From Streptomyces bacillaris (lineage in GTDB: Bacteria > Actinomycetota > Actinomycetes > Streptomycetales > Streptomycetaceae): a DNA stretch of 64,000 nt. Positions 17,174-25,066 of the stretch are shown here, piece after piece. The notes under the pieces were generated by a model. The model did not search any database, was not told the DNA's origin, and worked only from the letters and a program-made list of their open reading frames with translations. The stretch covers positions 4,340,001 to 4,404,000 of the forward strand of contig NZ_CP029378.1 of NCBI RefSeq assembly GCF_003268675.1, given 5' to 3'. The position numbers and the translations under genes were made by a program. Position 1 is the first letter of the stretch; each line of letters starts with the position of its first letter.

Positions 17174-17524
17174 ATGGGCTGGGTAACCGACTGGAGTGCG
17201 CAGGCAGCCTGCCGCACTACCGATCCGGATGAACTGTTCGTACAAGGGGCAGCGCAGAACAGGGCCAAGGCGGTGTGCACCGGATGCCCGGTGCGGACCG
17301 AGTGCCTGGCCGACGCGCTGGACAATCGCGTCGAGTTCGGCGTGTGGGGCGGAATGACGGAGCGGGAGCGCCGCGCACTGCTGCGCCGCCGGCCCACCGT
17401 CACGTCCTGGCGCCGCCTGCTGGAGACCGCACGCAGTGAGTACGAGCGGTCCACCGGCATGCTGCCCGCGGTGATCGGGCTGGAGGACGACGAGCTTCAG
17501 GAGACGTACGCCGCGGTGGGCTAG
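17174..17524 (+). CDS. wblA: WhiB-like regulator WblA
   Basis: From the ATG at 17174 a 116-residue protein starting MGWVTDWSAQAACR; GTG/ATG starts at 17117/17123 would add about 18 residues. The four iron-sulfur Cys are visible: AAC, then VCTGC, and TEC (the C-x2-C-x5-C arrangement), followed by the G-V-W-G-G turn (EFGVWGGMTERERRAL) and a basic DNA-binding patch (LLRRRP). WblA binds a [4Fe-4S] cluster and acts in sporulation and antibiotic regulation in Streptomyces. Identity rests on strong recall of the S. coelicolor protein and on its neighbours (PBP on one side, ArsA-like ATPases on the other). Confidence 0.93.
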   Translation: MGWVTDWSAQAACRTTDPDELFVQGAAQNRAKAVCTGCPVRTECLADALDNRVEFGVWGGMTERERRALLRRRPTVTSWRRLLETARSEYERSTGMLPAVIGLEDDELQETYAAVG

Positions 17525-17676
17525 GCGCCCGCGCGGTTCGGAGGGGCAGGCAGCCCCGGAGGGCGGGCAGCTCGGGCAGGGCTGCCGGTTGATCGGATCA
17601 GGGCTGCCGGCTGATCAGGGCAGGATGCCCGCTGATCGTCGGGACTGCGGAGTACGGGAGCGCGGGGGGCCGAGGT

Positions 17677-19263
17677 CTACGCCGCTCCGGCCGGGGCCGG
17701 GGAGGAACCGGTCGCCAGTCGGTCGCCGATGGCCCGCAGGCCGTCCAGGTCGTGCACATCGCCCGGCAGCGCCGCCACCGCGGTCACCGGGACCTCGGGG
17801 TGCAGCTCGGTGAAGCGGTCGCGGGTGTGCTGTTCGCGCGCGACCACCTGCATGCGCTCGGCGTGCAGACGCAGCAGACCGGCCGTCAGTTCGTCGATGT
17901 CCAGCGGGGCTTCGTCGGCTTCGGTGGACGTGCCGGATGCGTCGGCGCCGCCTTCGGTGGTCGAGCCGTCGTCCGTCGTCCTGTCCGCGTCATCGGAGTC
18001 ATCGGCGTTCTCGGTGCTCTTCGCGTGCTTCTTCTCGGGCCGGTTCGCGTGGTCGTGCTCGTACGTGGAGTCGTCGTGCTCGTGCCTGGTCTCGTGCTCG
18101 TACGCGGTCTCGTGGTCGTGCGTGGAGTCGTCGTGCTCATGTCCGTGCTCGGGGGAGAGCGGCGCGGCGGTTTCGGGGTGGGCGGCCGAGGGGGCGGGGG
18201 TCTCCCGGTCACCAAGGCCAGCCTTCCCGGTCGCCTGATCCACAATGCGGGCGTCGTCAAGATTTTCTGCGGCGGTCAGCGCCTGCTCGGCGGAGAGCCG
18301 GGACGCCTCGCTGCCGTGCGCCCGGTTGAGGACGAGACCGGCCAGCGGCATGTCCTCCGCCGCCAGCCGCTCCACGAAGTACGCGGCCTCGCGCAGCGCG
18401 TCCCGCTCCGGGGTCGCGACCACGAGGAACGCCGTACCGGGGGCCTGGAGCAGCTTGTACGTGGCGTCGGCGCGGCTGCGGAAGCCGCCGAACATGGTGT
18501 CCATCGCGGCGACGAACGTCTGCACGTCCCGCAGGAACTGGCCGCCGAGCAGCTTGCCCAGCGTCCCGGTCATCATCGACATACCGACATTGAGGAACTT
18601 CATCCCGGCCCGGCCGCCCACCTTCGCGGGCGCCATCAGCAGCCGGATGAACTTCCCGTCCAGGAACGAGCCGAGCCGCTTGGGCGCGTCCAGGAAGTCC
18701 AGCGCGGAGCGCGAGGGCGGGGTGTCGACGATGATCAGGTCCCACTCGTCGCGCGCCCGCAGCTGCCCGAGCTTCTCCATCGCCATGTACTCCTGCGTAC
18801 CGGCGAACCCGGCCGACAGGGACTGGTAGAAGGGGTTCTCCAGGATCGCGCGGGCCCTCTCGGCGTCCGCGTGGGCCTCGACGGTCTCGTCGAAGGTCCG
18901 CTTCATGTCCAGCATCATGGCGTGCAGTTCGCCGTCGCCCGCGATGCCGTCGACCCGGCGCGGGACGTTGTCCAGCTGGTCGATGCCCATGGACTGGGCG
19001 AGCCGGCGGGCCGGGTCGATGGTGAGGACGACGACCTTCCGGCCGCGCTCGGCCGCCCGTACGCCGAGGGCCGCGGCGGTCGTGGTCTTGCCGACACCGC
19101 CGGAGCCGCAGCAGACGATGATCCGGATCCCCGGGTCGTCGAGCAGCGCGTCGGTGTCCAGCCCGGGAAGCCCCTCCGTGCCAGTGCCGGTGCCGCTTCC
19201 CGTGCGGGTGCCGGGTTCTGTGCCGGTGTTGATGCCGCTGCCCGTGCCGGTGCCCGTACTCAT
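17677..19263 (-). CDS. ArsA/GET3-like ATPase with His-rich insertion
   Basis: A 528-residue P-loop ATPase whose start overlaps the stop of the partner ATPase gene (ATGA at 19260-19263). Low-complexity Gly/Thr N-terminus (residues 1-30), then the Walker A motif IIVCCGSGGVGKTTTAAALG, AADIDQ-like switch region around RLAQSMGIDQLDNVP, and IIVDTPPSRSALDFLDAP (Walker B). Between the ATPase core and a C-terminal helix lies an acidic, His-rich stretch, about residues 365-440 (for example HGHEHDDSTHDHETAYEHET). The family includes arsenite pump ATPases and tail-anchored protein chaperones; the actinobacterial pair has no settled function. The His stretch may bind metal (inference). Confidence 0.85.
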   Translation of the reverse strand: MSTGTGTGSGINTGTEPGTRTGSGTGTGTEGLPGLDTDALLDDPGIRIIVCCGSGGVGKTTTAAALGVRAAERGRKVVVLTIDPARRLAQSMGIDQLDNVPRRVDGIAGDGELHAMMLDMKRTFDETVEAHADAERARAILENPFYQSLSAGFAGTQEYMAMEKLGQLRARDEWDLIIVDTPPSRSALDFLDAPKRLGSFLDGKFIRLLMAPAKVGGRAGMKFLNVGMSMMTGTLGKLLGGQFLRDVQTFVAAMDTMFGGFRSRADATYKLLQAPGTAFLVVATPERDALREAAYFVERLAAEDMPLAGLVLNRAHGSEASRLSAEQALTAAENLDDARIVDQATGKAGLGDRETPAPSAAHPETAAPLSPEHGHEHDDSTHDHETAYEHETRHEHDDSTYEHDHANRPEKKHAKSTENADDSDDADRTTDDGSTTEGGADASGTSTEADEAPLDIDELTAGLLRLHAERMQVVAREQHTRDRFTELHPEVPVTAVAALPGDVHDLDGLRAIGDRLATGSSPAPAGAA

Positions 19264-20252
19264 GAATCCGTCCCCCCTGATGAATCCGCCCCTTCCCCCA
19301 CGCCCTGTTTACGGAGCTCCGTGGCCAGGTCGTGCAGGGCGGCGAGGTCCACCCCGTCGTCGGCCAGCGGCAGCTCGGCGGTCGGCAGGCCGAGGCCGGC
19401 CAGCACGGCACGCTGCTCGCGCTCCAGGCCGACGCGCTGGGCGTGCTCGGCGGCCTGCTCGATCAGGGGCCGTACGAGGGCGGCGGAGCCGGTCACTCCG
19501 GCGCGGGTCAGCGTCTTGGCGATCTCCTTGCGGCGGCCGGTCGCGGCGGTGCGCAGGGTCTCCTCGTCGACGACGTGCGGGCGGACCATGTTCACGATGA
19601 CGTGGCCCACGGGGAGGTCGGCGGCGCGCAGTTCGGCGATGCCGTCCGCGGTCTCCTGGACCGGCATCTCCTCCAGCAGGGTCACCAGGTGGACCGCGGT
19701 CTTCGGGGACTTCAGGACCCGCATCACGGCCTGGGCCTGGTTGTGTATCGGGCCGATCCTGGCCAGCCCCGCGACCTCGTCGTTGACGTTCAGGAAGCGC
19801 GTGATCCGGCCGGTCGGCGGAGCGTCCATGATCACGTGGTCGTAGACGTACCGGCCCTGCTTGTCCTTGCGGCGTACGGCTTCGCACGCCTTGCCGGTCA
19901 GCAGAACGTCCCGGACCCCGGGCGCGATGGTGGTGGCGAAGTCGATCGCGCCGAGCTTCTTGAGCGCCCGGCCCGCGCCGCCGAGCTTGTAGAACATCTG
20001 GAGGTAGTCGAGGAGCGCCTGCTCGGCGTCGATCGCCAGCGCGTGCACCTCGCCGCCGCCCGGCGCGACGGCGATCCTGCGCTCCTCGTAGGGCAGCGCG
20101 TCGGCACCGAAGAGCTGCGCGATGCCCTGTCTGCCCTCGACCTCGACGAGGAGGGTGCGCCTGCCCTCGGTCGCGAGGGCGAGCGCGAGGGCGGCGGCGA
20201 CCGTGGTCTTACCGGTACCGCCCTTGCCGCTGACGACCTGGAACCTGCTCAC
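19260..20252 (-). CDS. ArsA/GET3-like ATPase
   Basis: A 330-residue P-loop ATPase starting MSRFQVVSGKGGTGKTTVAA (Walker A with the signature Lys). Other landmarks: RTLLVEVEGRQGIAQLFGAD, and YDHVIMDAPPTGRITRFLNV as the Walker B/switch II region. No membrane segment. It forms a two-gene operon with the next ATPase through a 4-base overlap, so a heterodimer is plausible. From memory both are conserved beside wblA in streptomycetes. Confidence 0.88.
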   Translation of the reverse strand: MSRFQVVSGKGGTGKTTVAAALALALATEGRRTLLVEVEGRQGIAQLFGADALPYEERRIAVAPGGGEVHALAIDAEQALLDYLQMFYKLGGAGRALKKLGAIDFATTIAPGVRDVLLTGKACEAVRRKDKQGRYVYDHVIMDAPPTGRITRFLNVNDEVAGLARIGPIHNQAQAVMRVLKSPKTAVHLVTLLEEMPVQETADGIAELRAADLPVGHVIVNMVRPHVVDEETLRTAATGRRKEIAKTLTRAGVTGSAALVRPLIEQAAEHAQRVGLEREQRAVLAGLGLPTAELPLADDGVDLAALHDLATELRKQGVGEGADSSGGTDS

Positions 20253-20324
20253 GTATTCGAGCCTAACCAGTCCGGCCCCGGGCTACGCACGGGACCGTCG
20301 GTGCCAGGCGTTACAGTCAGGCCC

Positions 20325-20483
20325 ATGACCAAGTGGGAATACGCGACCGTGCCCCTTCTCGTGCACGCGACCAAGCAGATTCTGGACACCTGGGGCGAGG
20401 ACGGCTGGGAGCTGGTCCAGGTCGTGCCCGGGCCGAACAACCCCGAGCAGCTCGTGGCCTACCTGAAGCGGGAGAAGGCGTAG
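20325..20483 (+). CDS. DUF4177 domain small protein
   Basis: A 52-residue protein covering a whole DUF4177 domain: MTKWEYATVPLLVHATKQIL, DTWGEDGWELVQVVPGPN, ending in VAYLKREKA. The W-E-Y and G-W-E-L-V motifs are diagnostic. Function unknown. Its stop TAG overlaps the GTG start of the RidA gene (TAGTG at 20481-20485), so the two are coupled. Too short to be obvious as a free-standing frame, because the frame is open upstream into the divergent gene. Confidence 0.85.
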   Translation: MTKWEYATVPLLVHATKQILDTWGEDGWELVQVVPGPNNPEQLVAYLKREKA

Positions 20484-20953
20484 TGGCGGGCGCCGTCGAG
20501 GCACAGCTCGCGGAGCTGGGCCTGACCCTGCCCGCCGTCGTGCCGCCGCTGGCCTCGTACCAGCCGGCCGTGCAGTCCGGGGTGTACGTCTACACCTCGG
20601 GGCAGCTCCCGATGGTGGACGGCAAGCTCGCCGTCACCGGCAAGGTCGGCGCCGAAGTGACGCCGGACGAGGCCAAGGAGCTGGCGAAGACCTGCGCGCT
20701 CAACGCCCTGGCCGCCGTGAAGTCGGTCGCCGGCGATCTGGACCGGATCAAGCGCGTCGTGAAGGTCGTGGGCTTCGTCGCCTCGGCCTCCGACTTCACC
20801 GGGCAGCCCGCCGTGATCAACGGTGCGAGCGAGCTGCTGGGCGCGGTCCTCGGCGACAAGGGCGTGCACGCGCGCAGCGCCGTGGGCGTCGCCGTGCTGC
20901 CGCTGGACGCGCCGGTCGAGGTCGAGGTCCAGGTCGAACTCGTCGAGGCCTGA
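20483..20953 (+). CDS. RidA family protein
   Basis: A 156-residue protein from the GTG at 20483. RidA/YjgF features: GVYVYTSGQLPMVDGKLAV, ALNALAAVKSVAGDLDRIKR, a long V-V-K-V-V-G-F-V strand and a C-terminal HARSAVGVAVLPLDAPVEVE, where the Arg that holds the imine intermediate sits. RidA proteins hydrolyse reactive enamine/imine products of amino acid metabolism. Longer than the minimal 130 residues because of an N-terminal helix, as in the Rv3678c-like subgroup. Confidence 0.9.
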   Translation: MAGAVEAQLAELGLTLPAVVPPLASYQPAVQSGVYVYTSGQLPMVDGKLAVTGKVGAEVTPDEAKELAKTCALNALAAVKSVAGDLDRIKRVVKVVGFVASASDFTGQPAVINGASELLGAVLGDKGVHARSAVGVAVLPLDAPVEVEVQVELVEA

Positions 20954-21001
20954 GGGCCCCTTCTCGCACGTCTTCCTCGTACGTTCTCCTCGTACGTTCT
21001 C

Positions 21002-21036
21002 CGATCCCGTCCGGTCCCCGTGGCCGGGCGGGATCG
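21002..21036 (+). terminator. terminator after RidA gene
   Basis: Positions 21002-21014 (CGATCCCGTCCGG) pair with 21024-21036 (CCGGGCGGGATCG), 13 bp with one T-G wobble, 9-base loop. Confidence 0.65.
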
Positions 21037-21128
21037 TCGTGTGTACGGCGCGTGTCGGTCCGTGTCGCGGCGCTGTGATGATCACGGTGCCTCTCGAACA
21101 TCGGCGCGGTTCCGGATAGCCTCCGGCC

Positions 21129-22040
21129 ATGTCCCAAGGTCAGTGGTACCCCCCGGAATGGCCCGACCGGATCCGGGCGCTCGCCGCCGGTGAGCTGACG
21201 GCCGTGACGCCCCGGCAGGCCGCCACCGTGATGCTGCTCCGCGATCCGGGGCACCGGGCCCCGACGCCCGGCCCCGTCGTGCACATGCTGCGCCGGCGGA
21301 CCTCCATGGCGTTCGCCGGGGGTGCGTACGCCTATCCGGGTGGCGGTGTCGATCCGCGCGACGACGACCGGCTGATCGGGTGGGCCGGTCCCTCCCTGGA
21401 GCACTGGGCCGCCCGGCTCGGCGTGGCGACGGCGGCCGAGGCGCAGGCCATCGTCTGTGCGGCGGTGCGCGAGACGTTCGAGGAGGCGGGGGTCCTGCTC
21501 GCCGGGGAGACCGCCGGGACCGTGGTCGGCGATACGACCGGGGCCGACTGGGAGGCCGACCGCGAGGCGCTGGTGGCCCGGGACCTGTCCTTCGCGGAGT
21601 TCCTGGACCGGCGCGGGCTGCTGCTCCGCTCGGACCTGCTGGGCGCCTGGGCGCGGTGGATCACGCCCGAGTTCGAACCGAGGCGGTACGACACCTGGTT
21701 CTTCGTCGCCGCGCTCCCCGAGGGGCAGCGCACCCGTGCCGTCTCCACGGAGGCGGACCGTGCGGTGTGGATCGCGCCGGGGGAGGCGGCCCGCCGCTAC
21801 GACCTGGGCGAGCTGCTGATGATGCCGCCCACCGTGTCGACGCTGCGGGCCCTGACGCCGTTCAGGACGGCCGCCGAGGCGCTCGGGGCGGCGGATGCCC
21901 AGGATCTGACCCCCGTACTCGCGCAGGCCCGTCTGGAGGGCGATGAGCTGGTGCTGAGCTGGCCGGGGCACGACGAGTTCACCAAGCACGTGTCCCCTCA
22001 CAGGCCCGTATCGGGCGAGGACGACGGGGGCGAGGCATGA
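21129..22040 (+). CDS. Nudix hydrolase, NUDT19-like
   Basis: A 303-residue protein. The Nudix box is split by a long insertion: the Gly part is in YAYPGGGVDPRDDD and the REUxEExGU part in AAVRETFEEAGVLLAGETAG, about 50 residues later, which is characteristic of NUDT19-type proteins acting on CoA esters or similar diphosphates. A second conserved block is LGAWARWITPEFEPRRYDTW followed by FFVAAL. Its stop overlaps the start of the next MBL gene (ATGA at 22037-22040), suggesting co-expression. Natural substrate unknown. Confidence 0.88.
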   Translation: MSQGQWYPPEWPDRIRALAAGELTAVTPRQAATVMLLRDPGHRAPTPGPVVHMLRRRTSMAFAGGAYAYPGGGVDPRDDDRLIGWAGPSLEHWAARLGVATAAEAQAIVCAAVRETFEEAGVLLAGETAGTVVGDTTGADWEADREALVARDLSFAEFLDRRGLLLRSDLLGAWARWITPEFEPRRYDTWFFVAALPEGQRTRAVSTEADRAVWIAPGEAARRYDLGELLMMPPTVSTLRALTPFRTAAEALGAADAQDLTPVLAQARLEGDELVLSWPGHDEFTKHVSPHRPVSGEDDGGEA

Positions 22041-22867
22041 GCGACGCAGCCGCCCTCCCGGGGCAGCCGCGCGGAGTGGTGTCCTCCGGGCCCGCCACCG
22101 CACGTACGGTCAACGTCCTCGCGCCGAACCCGTCCGCGATGACGCTCGACGGCACGAACACCTGGATCGTCGCGGAGCCCGACTCGGATCTCGCGGTCGT
22201 CATCGATCCCGGGCCGCTCGACGACGTACATCTGAGGGCCGTCGTCGACGCGGTGGAGCGGTCCGGGCGCCGCGTCGCCCTCACCCTGCTCACGCACGGC
22301 CATCCCGATCACGCGGAGGGCGCGGGCCGGTTCGCGGCGCTGACGCGGACGAACGTACGGGCACTGGATCCGGCGCTCCGGCTGGGGGACGAGGGCCTCG
22401 GGGCGGGCGATGTGATCACCACCGGCGGCCTGGAGCTGCGGGTGGTCCCGACGCCGGGCCACACCGCCGACTCGCTCTCGTTCCATCTGCCCGCCGACCG
22501 GGCGGTGCTGACGGGCGACACGATCCTGGGCCGCGGTACGACGGTGGTCGCGCACCCGGACGGGCGGCTCGGGGACTACCTGGACTCGCTCAGGCGGCTG
22601 CGTTCGCTGACGGTCGACGACGGGGTGCACACGGTGCTGCCGGGCCACGGGCCGGTCCTGGAGGACGCCCAGGGGGCCGTGGAGTTCTATCTGGCCCACC
22701 GCGCACACCGGCTGGCCCAGGTGGAGACGGCGGTGGAGGCGGGGCACCGTACGCCGTCGGAGGTGGTGGCCCGGGTCTACGCCGACGCCGACCGCTCCCT
22801 GTGGCCGGCCGCCGAACTGTCGGTACGGGCCCAGCTGGAGTACCTCGCGGGGCACGGGCTCATCTGA
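22037..22867 (+). CDS. MBL fold metallo-hydrolase (LACTB2-like)
   Basis: A 276-residue metallo-beta-lactamase-fold protein. Metal motif LTHGHPDHAEGAGRF (HxHxDH), second His in VVPTPGHTADSLSFHL, Asp in VLTGDTILGRGTTVV and third His in VLPGHGPVLEDAQGAV. The C-terminal helical region (HRTPSEVVARVYADADRSLW) matches the LACTB2/RNase-like winged-helix tail. Coupled to the upstream Nudix gene. LACTB2 homologues cut RNA in mitochondria, but the bacterial substrate is unproven. Confidence 0.88.
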   Translation: MSDAAALPGQPRGVVSSGPATARTVNVLAPNPSAMTLDGTNTWIVAEPDSDLAVVIDPGPLDDVHLRAVVDAVERSGRRVALTLLTHGHPDHAEGAGRFAALTRTNVRALDPALRLGDEGLGAGDVITTGGLELRVVPTPGHTADSLSFHLPADRAVLTGDTILGRGTTVVAHPDGRLGDYLDSLRRLRSLTVDDGVHTVLPGHGPVLEDAQGAVEFYLAHRAHRLAQVETAVEAGHRTPSEVVARVYADADRSLWPAAELSVRAQLEYLAGHGLI

Positions 22868-22930
22868 GGCCCCCTCTTATAGAGGCCTGCCCGACGTGAG
22901 AGGCCCCCTATAGAGGCCTGTTTGAACGTG
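22867..22930. repeat. 34-bp-spaced direct repeat with palindromic core
   Basis: Copies at 22867-22898 and 22901-22930 share AGGCCCCCT, TATAGAGGCCTG and (A/G)ACGTG. Each copy can fold GGCC...GGCC. Together with the hairpin at 22933-22973 they fill the space between convergent genes. Confidence 0.55.
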
Positions 22931-22932
22931 AG

Positions 22933-22973
22933 GGGCCCGTGCCCACCGGACGTACTCCGACAGGCGCGGGCCC
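22933..22973. terminator. terminator between MBL and crp genes
   Basis: GGGCCCGTGCC (22933-22943) pairs with GGCGCGGGCCC (22963-22973), 11 bp with one wobble, 19-base loop. It ends eight bases from the convergent crp stop. Confidence 0.55.
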
Positions 22974-22981
22974 TCCGTGCG

Positions 22982-23656
22982 TCAGCGCGAGCGCTTCGCC
23001 AGCCGCTCGACGTCCAGCAGGATGACCGCGCGGGCCTCCAGCCGCAGCCAGCCACGGCCCGCGAAGTCCGCGAGGGCCTTGTTGACCGTCTCGCGGGAGG
23101 CGCCGACCAGCTGGGCCAGCTCCTCCTGGGTGAGGTCGTGGACCACGTGGATGCCCTCCTCCGACTGGACGCCGAAGCGGCGCGACAGGTCCAGGAGGGC
23201 GCGGGCGACCCGGCCCGGCACATCGGAGAAGACCAGGTCGGACATCTGGTCGTTGGTCTTGCGCAGGCGCCGGGCGACCGCGCGCAGCAGCGCGGTGGCC
23301 ACCTCGGGCCGGGCGTTCAGCCAGGGCTGCAGGTCGCCGTGGCCGAGGCCGAGGAGCTTGACCTCGGTCAGCGCGGAGGCGGTCGCCGTACGCGGGCCGG
23401 GGTCGAAGAGCGACAGCTCACCGATCAGCTCTCCGGGGCCGAGCACGGCCAGCATGTTCTCGCGCCCGTCGGGCGAGGTGCGGTGGAGCTTCACCTTGCC
23501 CTCGGTGACCACGTACAGGCGGTCACCCTGGTCGCCCTCGTGGAAAAGCGCGTCGCCGCGCGCGAGGGTCACCTCACTCATCGAGGCGCGGAGCTCCGCG
23601 GCCTGCTCGTCATCGAGCGCCGCGAAAAGCGGGGCGCGCCGCAGAACGTCGTCCAC
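22982..23656 (-). CDS. crp: cAMP receptor protein Crp
   Basis: A 224-residue Crp/Fnr regulator. The cyclic-nucleotide domain (1-120) has GELIGELSLFDPGPRTATAS, the phosphate-binding cassette with the Arg that contacts cAMP. A dimerisation helix follows, then a winged helix-turn-helix at 165-215 (LTQEELAQLVGASRETVNKA). In S. coelicolor Crp controls germination and antibiotic production. It is divergent from nth; the 184-base spacer must hold both promoters. Symbol assigned from sequence and position. Confidence 0.92.
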   Translation of the reverse strand: MDDVLRRAPLFAALDDEQAAELRASMSEVTLARGDALFHEGDQGDRLYVVTEGKVKLHRTSPDGRENMLAVLGPGELIGELSLFDPGPRTATASALTEVKLLGLGHGDLQPWLNARPEVATALLRAVARRLRKTNDQMSDLVFSDVPGRVARALLDLSRRFGVQSEEGIHVVHDLTQEELAQLVGASRETVNKALADFAGRGWLRLEARAVILLDVERLAKRSR

Positions 23657-23840
23657 GAGTTCTCTCCTTGTCGGCCTGTTCAGGGAACCGTGGTCCCCAT
23701 CATGCCGGACGGTAAAACAGTGCGATCAATCACAAACCAGTTTGACGCACGGGCGTGCCGTTCCCTACGGCAGGGGGCCGATCGGGGGTGGATACGCGGT
23801 GACCGGGGCGGTTGTCAGTGGCGGGCTCTAGGCTGGCCGG

Positions 23841-24956
23841 GTGTCCAGAATGCCGGGGAGAACGCGGACCGAAGGGGCTGATGGGGTGTCGGAGAAGCGC
23901 GATTCCGCTGTGGGCGAACACTCCCCGGTTCGCCCGGAGAGTGCCGCAAATGGCTCCTTGGGAGGGCCGGGGAAGCCGGTCCGCGAGACGGCCAGGAGGC
24001 CCGCAGTGACATCGTCGAAGTCCGGGACGAGGGCCAAGGCCGCCAAGGCGCCGACCAAGGCGTCTGCCGAAGCGCCTGCCAAGACCCCGGGGGCCGCCAA
24101 GGTGGGCAAAACGGCCAAAGCCGCCAAGTCGAATAAATCGGCTAAACCAGCTAAAGCGGCCAAGGCCCCCGAGGCCGTCAAGGTCCCCAAGGGCGAGTCG
24201 CACCTCGCGCTGGTCCGCCGCGCCCGCCGGATCAACCGGGAGCTGGCCGAGGTCTATCCGTACGCCCACCCCGAGCTGGACTTCCGCAACCCCTTCGAGC
24301 TGCTCGTCGCCACGGTCCTCTCCGCCCAGACCACCGACCTGAGGGTCAACCAGACCACCCCCGCGCTCTTCGCCGCCTATCCGACGCCCGAGGACATGGC
24401 GGCGGCCGTCCCGGAGGAGATGGAGGAGCTGATCCGGCCGACCGGCTTCTTCCGGGCCAAGACCAAGTCCCTCCTCGGCCTCTCCGCCGCCCTGCGGGAC
24501 GACTTCGGCGGCGAGGTCCCGGGCCGTCTGGAGGATCTGGTCAAGCTGCCCGGCGTCGGCCGCAAGACCGCCAATGTCGTTCTGGGCAATGCGTTCGGAG
24601 TACCGGGGATCACTGTCGACACGCACTTCGGCCGCCTGGTGAGGCGCTGGAAGTGGACGGACGAGGAGGACCCGGTGAAGGTCGAGGCGGTGGTCGCCGA
24701 CATCTTCCCGAAGAGCGAGTGGACGATGCTCTCGCACCGGGTGGTCTTCCACGGCCGCCGCATCTGCCACTCCCGTAAACCGGCCTGCGGTGCCTGCCCC
24801 ATCGCCCCGCTCTGTCCTTCGTACGGTGAGGGGGAGACCGACCCGGAGAAGGCCAGGAAACTGCTGAAGTACGAGATGGGCGGCTATCCGGGCCAGCGGC
24901 TCAGCCCGCCCCCGGACTTCCCGGGCAAGCCCGCTCCCGCGCTGGGGGCCGCCTGA
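23841..24956 (+). CDS. nth: endonuclease III with Lys/Ala-rich N-terminal tail
   Basis: A 371-residue protein if GTG 23841 is the start; later starts at 23886 or 24006 are possible. Residues 55-118 are a Lys/Ala/Pro repeat tail ([20 protein letters not shown]). The enzyme follows: helix-hairpin-helix [14 protein letters not shown] with the catalytic Lys, the catalytic Asp in [14 protein letters not shown], and a [4Fe-4S] cluster C-x6-C-x2-C-x5-C in [17 protein letters not shown]. It removes oxidised pyrimidines and nicks abasic DNA. The tail resembles histone H1 and topoisomerase tails and may bind DNA. Confidence 0.92.
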   Translation: MSRMPGRTRTEGADGVSEKRDSAVGEHSPVRPESAANGSLGGPGKPVRETARRPAVTSSKSGTRAKAAKAPTKASAEAPAKTPGAAKVGKTAKAAKSNKSAKPAKAAKAPEAVKVPKGESHLALVRRARRINRELAEVYPYAHPELDFRNPFELLVATVLSAQTTDLRVNQTTPALFAAYPTPEDMAAAVPEEMEELIRPTGFFRAKTKSLLGLSAALRDDFGGEVPGRLEDLVKLPGVGRKTANVVLGNAFGVPGITVDTHFGRLVRRWKWTDEEDPVKVEAVVADIFPKSEWTMLSHRVVFHGRRICHSRKPACGACPIAPLCPSYGEGETDPEKARKLLKYEMGGYPGQRLSPPPDFPGKPAPALGAA

Positions 24957-25066
24957 GGGAGCTGAGGGAGCGTCGCATCGAGCGCCCGCCCGACGAACCA
25001 CGGAATGGCTCGGAACGAAATGGCCGACGACAGGCGTTGTGAAACCAGGGGAACGAGGGGGTGCCC

